Below are positions 34,752 through 46,681 of a stretch of 64,000 bases of DNA, piece by piece. Below the pieces are notes generated by a model. The model had not been told where the DNA came from and did no database searches. It saw nothing but the letters and a program-made list of their open reading frames with translations. This DNA is from Panorpa germanica. Lineage: Eukaryota; Arthropoda; Insecta; Mecoptera; Panorpidae. The stretch spans positions 21,648,759 to 21,712,758 of the forward strand of contig OY783204.1 in the NCBI GenBank assembly GCA_963678705.1, written 5' to 3'. How positions within the stretch are numbered: position 1 is the first letter of the stretch; the number at the start of each line of letters is the position of its first letter. The position numbers and the translations under genes are program-made.

Positions 34752-34873
34752 TATTGTAATAGGTATCAAAATATCACTACTTAGTAACTAGTAACGCCAT
34801 CTGTAATCTGTTGTGTAAAAACTTTTTCTTATGTCAAATATAGTCTGTTGCGAACTGCTAACGTGTCTTTATA
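34752..34873 (+). repeat. 3' LTR of copia element
   Basis: 122 bp, identical to the 5' LTR. It is followed by the ATAAC duplication and then an AATAAA hexamer at 34879-34884 in flanking DNA, which could serve as a polyadenylation signal for read-through transcripts. Confidence 0.95.
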
Positions 34874-34878
34874 ATAAC

Positions 34879-36057
34879 AATAAATAACACTGGTCAAAAT
34901 AAAGAATTTTTGAGTTGTGTCACTATTGAACTCAGTAGAAGATATGTGCCTAAACTTTTACATTGCCTGTACATATTTATTTATAAAAGCCACATCTAAA
35001 TATAATTGAGTCACTACAGCGCACTCATTAATTTCGTTTAAAAGTAAATTTCTTCCTATTTTATTGTTACATTAAAATAATTAAATTAATTAAAAAAAAA
35101 AAAAAGATAAATTCTATTTTTATAATAAAACTAAAATGTTATTATATTATTGTATTAAATTTAACAAAGAGATGCATGGAACATAATTTTAATTATATTA
35201 ATTTTAATTATTTAGTTTTCAGTTTTTACCGCTAGAATAATTAAATGAATTAGGTATATAGAGTTAGTCACTTTTGTAAAAAAAAAAAAAACATACACAG
35301 TATATGTTATAGTTTTGTTAATGTAATTGTTGAGGTTATTCATTATTTTAGTTGTTTATTTACTTATTCTAGACTACGCGTAACAGTACAACACGTGCGC
35401 TGTAAAATTATTGTGTCACCGTCTTCCATCGCGGATGGTGCACTCGCGCGCATCTCCAAATAGACGTTAAATATTTGCAAAAACTCTAGAAAACCAGACA
35501 GTAACTTAGAAAGAGATACCGCATAAAATAGAAGACAATATTGACAAATAAAAACTTATCCTTAAGTCATATGTTCACTAAAATTTTATTTGCCAAAATT
35601 AACAAACAAATGAATATCACAGTAGTCTAATTTATGACGCCTGACGTCAAAAAAATATTGCAAAATCTCTGAGTTCCTTTAGAAATCGCATGATCAAATA
35701 GGATTTTGTATTTGTGATTACAATTCGGTAAATCTTGAAAAAATTAAACTCGTGGGAATATACGGCTCAATAAAAATTAAATTTGTGGTAATGTTCAACA
35801 AAAATAGCTAAACCCTGGTGCACCGCTTTTAGGATCGGTAGGTTCCTAGACAAAAATTGAATTGTGTGATAAGTGAGGTCCTACCACTTATATACTGCAA
35901 AGTTTTCGGAAAAATTTTCTTTTTATTATTCCTTTTCACACGAGAACAAGTCCGTGAGGCATAAAAGAAAGATCATTTCCTTTAAAAAGTAAAAAATTGT
36001 TACTTACTCTAGAAAAAATAATATTATTAATGTAATGAAATTATATTTCTTTAGTTG
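34879..36057. other. Gene-free stretch right of the copia insertion
   Basis: A+T-rich with two A-runs (about 35093-35105 and 35279-35291) and a CpG-richer patch at 35375-35465. An isolated TGACGTCA lies near 35643. No open frame of note and no gene supported. Confidence 0.45.
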
Positions 36058-36364
36058 GTAACACTGACCAGAAATATTACAACTGCATTCTGGTCAGATG
36101 AGCTAACGGTATATATTAGTTATAGCTATTTTCATTGTAATGTGTTCCAACACCAACACAGTTATTATTATTATTAAGTTAATTATAAAATTAGATAAAA
36201 AGAAATTGACAATTTACATAATAAACGATTTCAGCTAAGATAGTATAATTTACGTTAAACAGTGTAATTATTATAATGTGTATGTAAATTACTAAAATAA
36301 AAGGCTTCAATTTCAGAAGCAACACATAAGTTTGATTAAAAATTTACAATTCCTAAAATATCTT
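36058..36364 (+). repeat. Interspersed repeat R1, copy 2
   Basis: Partner of 3117-3419, including the CTGACCAGA...TCTGGTCAG inverted pair; small indels distinguish the copies. In this copy the region after the hairpin is shortened and A+T-rich. Confidence 0.6.
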
Positions 36365-37435
36365 ACATTAATATAAATTAATTTTTGAAGAATTTTTTTT
36401 GAAGCGCGGGCCTTTTTGTGGTGTGTTTCTAGCCTCGTACTTATGTTGACTGTGCCTAAAAGCGCACTCGCCTCTGACATGGACTGTACTTTGCAGCTCT
36501 CCAATACACACACTCATGTAAATACAATGCATAAATAATTACAATAATTTTAATGAAATTGTTATATTATATTTCAAAACAGTATTATTTATCACAAGAG
36601 CCATCCTATTATACAGTGACAACAGATGGCGTAACGTTGTACATATGAATTTATGCAATATATTTAAACAAGTAACTCCCCCAGGCACCCCTTACACCCC
36701 CCCCCCCAAGGGCTCAGAACAACACAATAACTTATGCAATTAAACTGCAATGCCACCATGTTATTGTTTTTATGAATAATTAATTTACAACGTTATTCCG
36801 GGCTTTCGTATTTCATTTCATTAAATAATAAAAATCATTGATTTTGACTCAGTTTCAGACTCTGTTAATACTCGTACTTTAGGGATGATATTTAGGGGCT
36901 AATATTGTATTTACAATGTTTAATTAAAAATAAATAAAATTTATTGGGAATATACTTTGTGAATTAATTAGTTTTTCTGTTACTGTTAAGTTTTATTCAT
37001 TTTGTGTGAAATAATTTCAATTCGGGGGTTTAATATTGTTACAGTTAATATTCATTTAATTAAATTGTGTTGTGTTTATTTATCAATATCAGTTGTTTTT
37101 AAAGTTCTCGCTCCCGCTCTCGCTCTCGCTCTCGTTCTCGTTGTGTAGCTGTAGATATAGCTTTTGTAGCTATTTGTGTGTTTATCTGGTTTTGTTTTAA
37201 ACCACAAAGCTATAATTAGTTTTTGAGGCTTTTCATCGAAGTAGATATAATTCACAATGGCCTAGTCTCATGTTCAACACACTTGTGAAATAGTATTAGT
37301 AATACTCATTACAACCAACTATCCCCCCTGCCCCACACTAAACTTTTCAATCTAATTTGGTCACGCATCCTTATCCCCACTACAAACTTCACGCTCTTTT
37401 TGACTAGCGCCGGTATGGTCCAACAGGGATGGAGA
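36365..37435. other. Gene-free stretch
   Basis: No gene supported; the 66-residue minus frame at 36313-36513 is not recognisable. A C-run (9 C) lies near 36699-36707 and a short (TCTCGC)n tract at 37107-37141. Confidence 0.45.
37107..37141. repeat. (TCTCGC)n microsatellite
   Basis: Imperfect hexamer run CTCGCTCCCGCTCTCGCTCT continuing with TCGTTCTCGTTG. Confidence 0.8.
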
Positions 37436-37439
37436 GTTT

Positions 37440-37545
37440 CCTAAAAAATTTTGTAAACATCGACCTATGTTTGCAGTATTTATGGTGTCGTGGCCTCATA
37501 TGTGTCTAATAAGTGTAATATTATCTATGTATGTACAATGTACAT
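37440..37545 (-). repeat. SINE fragment, minus strand
   Basis: ACATCGACCTATGTTTGCAG, TATTTATGGTGTCGTGGCCT, CATATGTGTCTAATAAGTG and ATGTATGTACAATGTAC follow the order of the tail half of the SINE as seen at 62930-63030. The 82-residue frame at 37467-37715 starts in it and is not a gene. Confidence 0.5.
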
Positions 37546-38149
37546 ACAATGTGACAACTAGTGATCATAATTCAAGTCAGTTCTCGCTAAGAAGTGATAC
37601 ACTTTTCAATCTTGACTTCAAACCTGGGGCCAGAACCCGCTTAGTTACATTACTTACACTGATTTTAAAAAATTATTGTTATGACTTTATGATTCGTTTT
37701 CTTACAAACTATTGACTGATTCCATGCCTATTTAAACTTCTGCAATTTTTGTATTCATGGTGTGTATTGGATTTGTTTTGCATTAGCACACTTTATCATA
37801 TTTATACTTTAATGTTTATCTCTACATTTCTATCGTCAAACAAAAATCGCAGCTAGCAGTTTCTTCGCTTGTACTGAAAGGTTGTACGTAGTGTTACTTA
37901 TACGTATAGTCAAAATACCACGTTGTATTTTATCTCGGAAGGTCGGAAGAAACCGATTCCACTACGATAGAACATAACTCTCCTATTAGAACAGGAACAA
38001 AATTGAGAGAATAGTGTAATAAATGATATTATTAATTTTTACAAAACAAATGCTTGTTGTTTTGCGTTTAAAATTGTACCATTTTTAATTGTTTATTTAA
38101 TTTTTAATTTATTTACCTAGTCTGCCTATTTCAGTATCATCATATTCGT
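37546..38149. other. Gene-free stretch
   Basis: No supported coding, repeat or regulatory signal. Confidence 0.45.
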
Positions 38150-38320
38150 TGTATCGTGAGTTCATATATGTTACACCACTGCTGCCCAATAAGTTTATGA
38201 TCATGTACGTACCTAATTACAATAACTCTTAAAATATATCCCTGGTGTAGGAATCGAACCGAAGGGCACAGCAGTCAGCGTCAAGCATGAATGCTCTCGC
38301 CAATGTGTCGTCACATTTTT
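38150..38320 (-). repeat. SINE with preserved B box, minus strand
   Basis: The best tRNA-like head in the window. Read on minus: GACGACACATTGGCGAGAGC, ATTCATGCTTGACGCTGACT, GCTGTGCCCTTC, then GGTTCGATTCC (38260-38250), a perfect pol III B box, followed by the body and the ACTTATTGGGCAGCAGTGGT tail. An A-box-like TGGCGAGAG lies upstream. Boundaries approximate. Confidence 0.7.
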
Positions 38321-39060
38321 TAATTGAAATATTGCATTTTTTATAATTTACATTTATACAATACATTACAATTTAAAGCAATTCTATCATAATAGAAATA
38401 TTAAGTGTTATGAAATGTAACTCAGAATGAAGTTCATTATATCAAATACTTTGTGTACGAATGTCCAAATAAGATTGTGTATCCATCTTTAACTTTTAAC
38501 CATGAACACATATTTGTAAAGATTCTGTTGACAATTTTAAGCACATTATAATACAAGTTATATCGCAAGTGACACAAATACGTTGAGTAAATAACTGTGT
38601 ACAGAAGTAAGACTCAAAATGTGTGTTTAAATAAGAAAGCAGGAATTCTAAGAAGTACGAGTAGGTAGTAGTGTAAAGAAGATGGGAATGGGACTGGGAA
38701 TAGGAAGGGGTAATATGAACCTAGTCAAGTATAAGAGGAAGAAGACCTTGAAATGCGAGAACGAGAAAGCAAACAAAACGGAGAAAATAAGATTTTGTAT
38801 AAAGTCTTATTTCATTCGACTTCGCCTTCGCCTTCGTAGCCTAAGTGAATTCTATTTTATTTTGTTACGAGTTTATTGACTAAGCATTAAGTTAAGGATA
38901 TCTGGAAATGAAATTCTAACAAATCAAATCTTGTTGTGCCAAATATTGCTTAGAAAATATGACTTAAATACATATAGAATTATTACTTTTTGGAAACTAA
39001 GTATTGTTTAAGTACGTATACTGTTCGTTTTCTTCATTCGTTTAAGTTCTTTTAGTATAA
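38321..39060. other. Gene-free stretch
   Basis: No gene supported. A short (CTTCGC)n run (38818-38838) is the only structured element; the 65-residue frame at 38682 is Lys/Arg-rich low complexity. Confidence 0.45.
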
Positions 39061-39065
39061 TATTG

Positions 39066-39068
<3 letters not shown>

Positions 39069-39132
<64 letters not shown>
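39069..39132. repeat. (TA)n microsatellite
   Basis: About 32 uninterrupted TA units followed by a short (GT)n run. Likely polymorphic and prone to assembly length error. Confidence 0.95.
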
Positions 39133-39136
<4 letters not shown>

Positions 39137-39144
39137 GTGTGTGT

Positions 39145-40149
39145 GTCTAGAATTAAAATAAACTTTATTTTAATCGTTAAGGTTATGTACGATTTTGATT
39201 TGAAGTAATTACTAATCCGGCTTACACTTAACTGAAATCCTAGACATTAGTCTGACCTTAATTATTCTTGGGTGTCTTTTACCTATCCAAACCATTTAAT
39301 CTTTATCTGAAGATATTACCTACTTATGAAAAAAAATAATATTTAAATTGTAGTATAAATAGGTTTTAATACCTAAACGATGTTGGAAGATCTGGACAAT
39401 GTTTATTGAGTAATTATTATCCAAAAAAATCCCATGGGGAATAAGAAAATTGAAATGTTACCTATGTGACTTATTTTAAGAACAATGTATACCGCCTTTT
39501 TAAGCCAGTTTATCTTGTAGATACAAGGAGTTAGGAAAAGGATCCTCAAACGATTAGATATAATACACACAACCATTCATTCCTAAACCATTTGTCAAAA
39601 AATATTCAGCTACCTATTGGACAAGCCCATTGGGGTAAATACACCCCATTAAGCCATCACATGTTCTGCCTAATAAAATAACAATTACTGCACTTCGTAT
39701 TCCTGACGAATACAGTTCGTTATTGGACATGGTGGTTGAGACTTTCCACACGGTCCATGCTATTAATACATACAATATAATACACTATTTAGTCCGTCAA
39801 TCATGCACGCGGTTTTTGAAATTTCAATACAAGAAATTGCTACAATCAACAAACAAACCGCAACATAAATTTGAAAAACAAACTATGAAGTAAAGTCAAG
39901 CAAAGACTTACTATAAGTTTCTTAATTAATTCCTATAAACCGTACAAGTCTTGTTAAGTAACTCCATGCGGTTTTGTATATCACGTGGTGTACAAGTATG
40001 AACCCTTTCAAGAAGGCGTTTCGCAATTACTACGAATTCAAAAGCATTTGTGTGTAGTAGATCGTGCAACTCTTATATGCACTCTTGCAAGAGTTGAGCA
40101 CCACTAGAACAACAAGGCTTTTGGTTTGGAAATTGAGGTATGATATGCC
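39145..40149. other. Gene-free stretch
   Basis: Nothing supported beyond A+T-rich sequence. Confidence 0.45.
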
Positions 40150-40290
40150 ACGTGGTTTGAGATTACATATATTGGCGCTTGATTCTAACTGATGCATCTT
40201 CGGGTTAGATCCCTGGACAAAAATTATATTTTGTGCTTTTTATTTATATATTATCATAAACTTATCAGGCAGCGATGTTGTTCAATATAA
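40150..40290 (+). repeat. SINE, plus-strand fragment
   Basis: TGATGCATCTTCGGGTTAGA, TCCCTGGAC, ATTATATTTTGTGC and ATAAACTTATCAGGCAGCGA follow SINE order; GGTTAGATCCC is a mutated B box. Confidence 0.5.
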
Positions 40291-41095
40291 AATTAATTGC
40301 AGATAAACAGATTAAGTAATTAATTAAAAAATATTTATAAAATATCCGTAGATCACTAATGAGTCTATGAAATCGTAACGTCTATTAATTAATAACAAAA
40401 ACACTTAATTTAACCAACGTAAAACCAATTCAAATATTTTCATTGTTTTTATTGATGAATGTATAGTAAAATAAATGACTTTAGTAGTTCAAGAAGTTTC
40501 AGAGGAAAAAGCTATTTTAGTTTCCGAAGTTGAAACAAGTTTTAACACGAATTAAACTTCTCAATTACCTTCAATCCATTCGAGTAGTCATAAAGTACGT
40601 TTGATAGTAAAATGTAACCCCTCTCTCACTCTCTCTGCATCCCATTTCACCTTCTCAGGGTGATCATATCCTGTGAGTTTGCAATAATGATAAATGTGTT
40701 ATATTTATCAAAGAAAACATAATCCTTCAAAGTTTTAAATGGTGCTTTGGTAACTTTTCATTTAGGATGTTGTTATTAAAATAACATTTTAAGTGGTGAG
40801 ATTTTCTAAGAAAGTATTTATAAGATGTTACACCCTGGTATATAGAAGATGTGCCGCTACTTCTTAAGGTAAATCGAGCTGTGTTTTGCTAGTGAAAAGC
40901 AATGTAAGCATATCCATGGGTGTCTGCAGTTAATAGCACTGATAACACGATACCAAAATAATATTTCTTCTTTGTAAATTTCGTGAAACTTACTACGAAA
41001 GTCTTAACTCAAATTTTATATTAGTTATTACATAAAAAAACATTATACAGCAAAGAAAATCTTGAAAATACCTATTTTCTTACGTTTGCACGTAA
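40291..41095. other. Gene-free stretch
   Basis: No supported coding segment or repeat. Confidence 0.45.
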
Positions 41096-41099
41096 ACTT

Positions 41100-41210
41100 T
41101 TAAATATTTTCAGTTAAGTTTTGTCAGTCCGAATGCACAGGCTATATCACCGAAAGCACAGCACTCAGCGACAAGGATTAATGCTCTCGACCATTGTATC
41201 GCCTTAAAGT
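41100..41210 (-). repeat. SINE fragment, minus strand
   Basis: Head portion only: AAAGCACAGCACTCAGCGAC, AAGGATTAATGCTCTCGACC, ATTGTATCGCC, matching the head of the copies at 38250-38320 and 63080-63140. Confidence 0.5.
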
Positions 41211-42199
41211 GTTTTAAAAAATATTTTTTTAGCCATGCATACCTAGATATATGCATGGATTGCATATAGGATAGTGTCCAATTTTAGGCTGATGTTTACA
41301 ACCTCATCTAGGTATATTACATTTGTGATGACAGCGCCATCGATACACTAGTGGTATTTTTTTTAAATTCAAAATTGATTCATGGAGAAGGTTTTATTTC
41401 AATTTGTTCAATTGCCATCGGCTTCTGTTATAGATAATTATTGCTCTTGTAATATACAATATAAATTTAATTTATTTCATACAGATTCATTGATTTTATT
41501 TGAGTAAAGAGAGAGAGCAGGACGTTCCTTTACAATCTTGCTGTAATATATACCGTTTACACGCATGTTACGTACGCAATACATGTACCTACATTCTCAT
41601 GAGTTCTTTGTTTATTTTGGCTTATCGCACACGTTCCATTTCCGGTCTCAACATTATGTTCCGGCGCACGTGACACATATTACGGTGCTGCCATCTCACG
41701 GTACGATATGGAAACATGAGATTATTTTATTTGCAATTCAAATAATAAAGATCATAAAGCAACCTTATGTTATTGTTTATTCAAATAAAATAAAAACAAA
41801 AAGGAAAATGTTTAATTTTAATATTTATAAAATCAGATTCTTGTATACGAAATTTCAAAGAACATATTGTAAGGGTGAAAGGGTAGTATCACGTGATATC
41901 ATGTTACAGGCAGACAACCAATACGCTGGAAGGTATAAACCGTGTACTGAAGGCATAGGGTATCTGCAAAAAGATTTACTATTTGAAATAATATGTATCT
42001 TTAAAAATAAGTTTTCCAAGAATTGATAACGTACGTAATTCTATTACAATATTTCATTAAAAGAAGAAATGTCAATCCAACCCACTGTTTTAGTTTAAAT
42101 TTTTAGTTCCAAGTATACCTGGAATACTTTTGGATATACATACTATATTCAAGGTATATACATCCATGTATATTGCATGTGCTATGTATATGCTGCTGT
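41211..42199. other. Gene-free stretch including an unsupported 153-codon frame
   Basis: An ATG-to-stop frame of 153 codons occupies 41565-42026 (plus). It shows no domain, signal peptide or splice context, uses A+T-driven codons (many Ile, Lys, Phe, Tyr) and has no repeat match, so I treat it as probable chance. A His/Tyr-rich start and a C-terminal KN-rich tail are its only features. Confidence 0.35.
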
Positions 42200-42393
42200 G
42201 ATATAAAACCTGCACTGTATGTCATATGTATGTGCAAATACAAAGGTATGTCCATATTTAAACAATGCTGCATGTACATAGTATATACTGTCATGTTTAT
42301 TCATTTCATGTATATGCAATATATATATACAGGATATTATATTCACATTATGGAGCATATGTAAATAATATACAAAGAATATCTAAGGTTATG
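42200..42393 (+). repeat. Interspersed repeat R2, copy 2
   Basis: Partner of 26821-27006, with a short insertion after CATAGTATATACTGTCATG. Short frames on both strands here (42103-42483) are repeat sequence. Confidence 0.65.
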
Positions 42394-43525
42394 AGGAGTA
42401 TTATTTCATGGATATGTTTTAGTTTTAAAAGTATGTATACTCCTGTATTTCTAATACTAAACATAAACCTTAATAGTTGTTGACTGTGTAGTGGACTGTT
42501 CTATCGCCCAAGTTCATAACCTCCAATCTGTCTTAAGTAAAATAAAGTTTCACCGATTTCTGAAGTAAAACTAAAATAGTTCGTGGAAATGAAACTTATC
42601 GCAACTGCGACTTTTTAAAATAAAGCATATTATTATTGTCTTTATTTAATATAAACTATTATATTTAATATAATTATTTTATTTTCTTTATATCTCACAA
42701 ATTGAAATTAATATTTCCGCGGAGGAGAATGATTCTTTAATCATATCTAAAGATCATTGACGTATCGTCATGTCTGAGATCAGATAAATTTAGTACAAAT
42801 ATAATTATTATATTATTCAGTTTACATATTAGAGTATAACTTTAGGCTAATATCAGTACACGAGGTTGATATTTTATCTTTTATTTAAAAACCACCAGAG
42901 GGATTGAATCCCATACATATCCTGTTTTATGTTGAAACAAAAGGTATTTCCAAGAAGGACGAATGTTATCCTGATCCAAGCACATCTATATGAAAATGTA
43001 CAATTTGATATATTGCTTACTTCAAATTTCAATTAGCCTCTCTCACGTAACATTACATTTTGATCAGAAAGTTTCATATTTCATGTTTTTCGTTATAGTA
43101 GATGTTATAATGTTATCAAGTAATATCAAAGTAAATATTACTTTGATGATCTACATATATATAAATATACGAGAGTTCAAGCTACTTTAAGTCGTTATTA
43201 TTTAGTATTACCTCACGATCTTTAATTATTTCTTAGCTTTACTTAACTGCCATGTTTGTTATTAGGTACACACAGTAACTTTCTGCAAAAGTGTTTGTAA
43301 TTAGGTTGTAAACCAGCACTAAGTTTCTACAAAGCTATTTTTATATATATTTTTTATTTTAATGTTTTTACCATTTGGCACTACATTCTTTCGCCTTAAA
43401 CTATTAAATTACATATCACTGTGATTAATTACATTTTACTTGTAATCCTTATTCTATCTACCCATTCCCACTCATTCCAAAAAAAATAAATAATAATAGT
43501 GAAGACAAAACAAATAAATTTAAAT
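42394..43525. other. Gene-free stretch
   Basis: No gene supported. A tRNA-like GGATTGAATCCC near 42900 lacks any cloverleaf context. Confidence 0.45.
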
Positions 43526-43529
43526 TCCT

Positions 43530-43790
43530 ACGGCTTCTCTCATACTGCTACTCTTCCTCTTGTTTCTACTCTGCTATTCCTTCTTTTTCCTCGCTCCTTC
43601 TCTCTATCTCCGCCATCCATCTCTTCACTTCACTGACTCTCTTAAATAACTTCACAATCCAGTTTTCAGTTTTTACTCTTTTCTCACATGAACACTTAAT
43701 ACTCTGCTGTACACCTTGCACATATTTCTCTATCTATTTTCCCAGTATCTGTTGCTTTCTCTTTGTTTCCAAATCTAAATAAGTCGCAAT
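43530..43790 (-). mobile_element. LINE-C tail, minus-strand copy with zinc-motif remnant
   Basis: The reverse complement encodes, with frame breaks, YWEN, a Cys-containing MCKVYSRVLSVHV remnant of the expected Cys/His motif, then KRWMAEIERRSEEK and a stop. It aligns at its end with the WRR end of 22640-23050. Decayed. Confidence 0.5.
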
Positions 43791-43804
43791 TTTAATATTA
43801 GAAA

Positions 43805-43950
43805 AAGTAATAATGCTTTATCAATGAAACTAATTTAATCTCTATATTTTAAATACGAATACTCGTTTTTATAGACTATAAATTATGTATTACAAATGTT
43901 TATAAATGTATATATTATTGATACCCTCAAATAACCATTTAAAAAAAACG
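43805..43950 (+). mobile_element. LINE-B tail, copy 2
   Basis: TTTATCAATGAAACTAATTT, ACTCGTTTTTATAGACTATA, AATTATGTATTACAAATG and an A-rich end. Missing the GCTAATAACT...GAAAGTTGATG block present in the other copies. Confidence 0.65.
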
Positions 43951-45583
43951 TTGGTAAAGTTTAATATTTCAATTGTGCAATTTCTTGCCTATCTGTTAAC
44001 ATTAGTTTAAGTCTTTGCATCCACTGCTCTTTGATCTTGGCAATTTGTATCCGTTTTAATTGAGATAAATTGAATTCTTTTGTGTGTGTAAATATGACAT
44101 TTCGACAGGATACTATACATGTGGTCGCACAGCTATTTGCAGCTGCTTTACCACTCCATAATTCGTGCCACCTGTGTGAGGTCATTTGTATTAATTTAAA
44201 GTTAAACATCTAAAACAGAGTTCTATTTTTAGAGACCGCTGTGTTTTACTCGTTGTGATACATGATATTACTCTTAACTCTTATACAAATACAACTGTGG
44301 TTTCATATTTTATGATGCACCCACATATGACTGATGCTTAAGTTGTGTATTTAAGGTTTAATAGATATAAAAAATATTACCTAATATATAACGTATTATT
44401 ACTTAATACTTTAATAAATACTTGAGAAATTTTTTCTTTCAAGTTTTAAAATATGTTAAGGAAACTTTTTCAATGATAAAATGGTTATAAAATATCTTTA
44501 ATATTATTAACTATTACTAGGTTTCGTTTTAGTAACATATTATATGGTAATACACATGTTTTGGGTCTTATATACAATACGTAACTGTTAGAAAGTTAAT
44601 GCAAAAAGCATTTTACTTCAAACATAAGAAAATAGTTTTTAATTTTTTTTGTAATATTTTTTGACGGCACAGAGGTTTATTTTCTGGGTTTGGTTGTTAT
44701 CAAGTCTCAGTCTTGTGTCACACTTAATAATACTGTAATATAATTATACTTTAATATAAAATACTGTAATATATTTTATGCTACAATCTATGAATAAAAA
44801 CTACTACTACTGCAAATTAGTATCAAATGACTATATCTTCTGAATAAGCTTAAAATTGTGTTGCAGTACAATTCTAGCTTACTAAAAGCTCATAACAACT
44901 GTTCCATTGCGTTACAGCTACTTAGGTAAATGCTAAATAAGATCTATGCTTTGAAGCGGACGTAAGTATTGTAATAATTAGAAAATGTAACCGCCTAATG
45001 TTAACGTGCGCCCTTAAATATTACAAAATAGAGGTCTTATATTCAATATTATACAAGTTGTTCTCCGGTGAATAAAATATGTAACAAAAGATACAGCTTA
45101 GCAATGTGCTAGAGTGAGATAGAAATATTATTTAAATATTTATTCATATTTTCATAAATTATTTGATGAATTCAAGTTTGTTTGCGCGTGTGTTTATTTG
45201 TATCTTATCAAATAATAATTTATTAAGCATATAGATAGATATATACATACTTATATATATGTATATATATATATTCATATAATCAATTTCATATGTCATA
45301 AATAATTTATTTTCAGCAAATTTAAAGTGATATCTTATCTATGAGTGGTTTATTTTAAGCTTCCACTGAAATAGAATAGAATTGATTAAAGTTTAATCAG
45401 TTTTGGAATTAGATCACTTTGATTATAAATAGTTACCTAAAAATAATAATATCAACTTGGTCATTTATGGGCATTCTTTAAAACACGTGGGTGTTTGAAG
45501 TGAGGCAATACTTGTATGTCAGTGTGTCAACCACTTTCTTAATACTTGTCTTTAAATTCTTTTGATCACTTGCCGCTAAAGTA
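43951..45583. other. Gene-free stretch
   Basis: No gene supported (the 82-residue minus frame at 43961-44209 shows no family). A SINE-body piece, TTTTCTGGGTTTGGTTGTTA, lies at about 44679-44698 in plus orientation. A+T palindromes near 45228-45290. Confidence 0.45.
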
Positions 45584-46095
45584 TCATTCCCACTCACTGT
45601 TTTAATTTTGTATTTCATTTAAATTGTATAGCATATGGGAATATGCGTAGTGATTTCCTGCATCATATTTGGTTTAGAATTAACTTTTACGTTTTCTTTG
45701 TTTTTAAGAACATTACAAGGTCTAATTTTTCTAAATTAAAATAAACTATATGATATTATAACCTCCAAAATGTGACAATCTGTCAAATTGCAGTAAGATT
45801 TATTTTTAAAAGAAGTTTAATGTCTGTTTGTCAAAAACAAAGAAGTAAAAACAATTTCTATTACTAATTGTTATTAAAAGCAGTAATTTCAGTTATTCCA
45901 AATTCAGTTTTGTCCAACTGTCGAAATGTCGAAATTTATATTACTTACAACGCATATGCACCAACTAAATTAACTAAACTCAAATTAAAACACGTATGTC
46001 ATAAGGACTCCCTATTCTGAAAACCTGAAATCTACGTAAAATATTAAATTAAAACGTAAATTAAAATTAAATATCAAAACAGTGAGTGAGAATGA
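45584..46095 (-). mobile_element. TIR element family T1, copy 2 (512 bp)
   Basis: Partner of 19363-19874: same length, inverse orientation. Ends TCATTCCCACTCACTGTTTT and CAGTGAGTGAGAATGA. Internal blocks TAACCTCCAAAATGTGACAA and TCTGTCAAATTGCAGTAAGA match the first copy in reverse. Non-coding. Confidence 0.75.
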
Positions 46096-46401
46096 GACTT
46101 GAGACACAATAAAATAAATTTTATTCAGTATATTTTCTATATACAACTTGTCAGGTTCCTATAATTGTAAATTCATTGATCAGAAATTTAAAGTGAAAGA
46201 TATTTTAAAGAAGCAATTGATATTAACGTTAGCGCAATTGTTTATACATTAGATATTATTATTCTGAATACAATGGGGTTGTTAACCATAACTTAATTTA
46301 TATAAAGCTGCGCAGTGGAAGCATTTTGATAATGTTGGCTACCAGGACCATAAATATCCAATTAATTTTATTTAATTCGCAATATTATATAAGGTTTATT
46401 A

Positions 46402-46681
46402 CACATGGGCTGAAAAGTCCTGGGCCTAACAAAGAAAACACAGTTTTTTTGGTTCAAAATTAGCTTTATTCATCAACGTAATCTCCATCAAGAACAACGC
46501 AATCATTCCAGTGCCGCTCTAACATTTCAATACCACTTTTGTAGAACGATTTATCTTTTGCCTCAAAATAGGCCTCAGTTTCAGCGATAACCTAGATCAG
46601 CGATAACCAGCATAAAAATGGTGACTGCAATAAAACTAGCGCCATCTATGTGTTAGGCCCGGGACTTTTCAGCCCATGTGC
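46402..46681 (-). mobile_element. Internally deleted mariner element
   Basis: Both terminal repeats are present (CACATGGGCTGAAAAGTCC at the left, GGACTTTTCAGCCCATGTG at the right). On minus, the only coding part left is the transposase C-terminus: VIAETEAYFEAKDKSFYKSG, then IEMLERHWNDCVVLDGDYVD, E, stop, which is in frame and well preserved. Everything upstream, including the catalytic domain, is deleted and joined to a ~70-bp 5' end (with GCGCCATCTATGTGTTAGGC). It is therefore non-autonomous. The flanking TA duplication is not clean. Confidence 0.85.

Larger units (their letters stand above)
30570..34878 (+). mobile_element. Full-length Ty1/copia LTR retrotransposon with target duplication
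   Basis: The element proper runs 30575-34873 (4299 bp) and is flanked by a perfect 5-bp duplication ATAAC (30570-30574 and 34874-34878). It has two identical 122-bp LTRs, a primer-binding site touching the 5' LTR, one uninterrupted gag-pol frame and a purine tract before the 3' LTR. Domain order protease, integrase, reverse transcriptase, RNase H is diagnostic of Ty1/copia rather than gypsy or BEL. With no LTR divergence and no stop or frameshift it appears to be a very recent, structurally complete insertion; activity is inferred, not shown. Confidence 0.97.

Noticed and set aside
39061-39135. Possible origin or matrix-attachment site
   Set aside because: It is a plain (TA)n microsatellite; nothing in the sequence supports a function.
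41565-42026. A 153-codon plus-strand frame, the longest outside the copia element
   Set aside because: No domain, splice or promoter context, and A+T-driven amino-acid content; chance is the simplest explanation.
42895-42915. tRNA-like B-box sequence near 42900
   Set aside because: No A box or cloverleaf can be drawn around it; not a tRNA gene.
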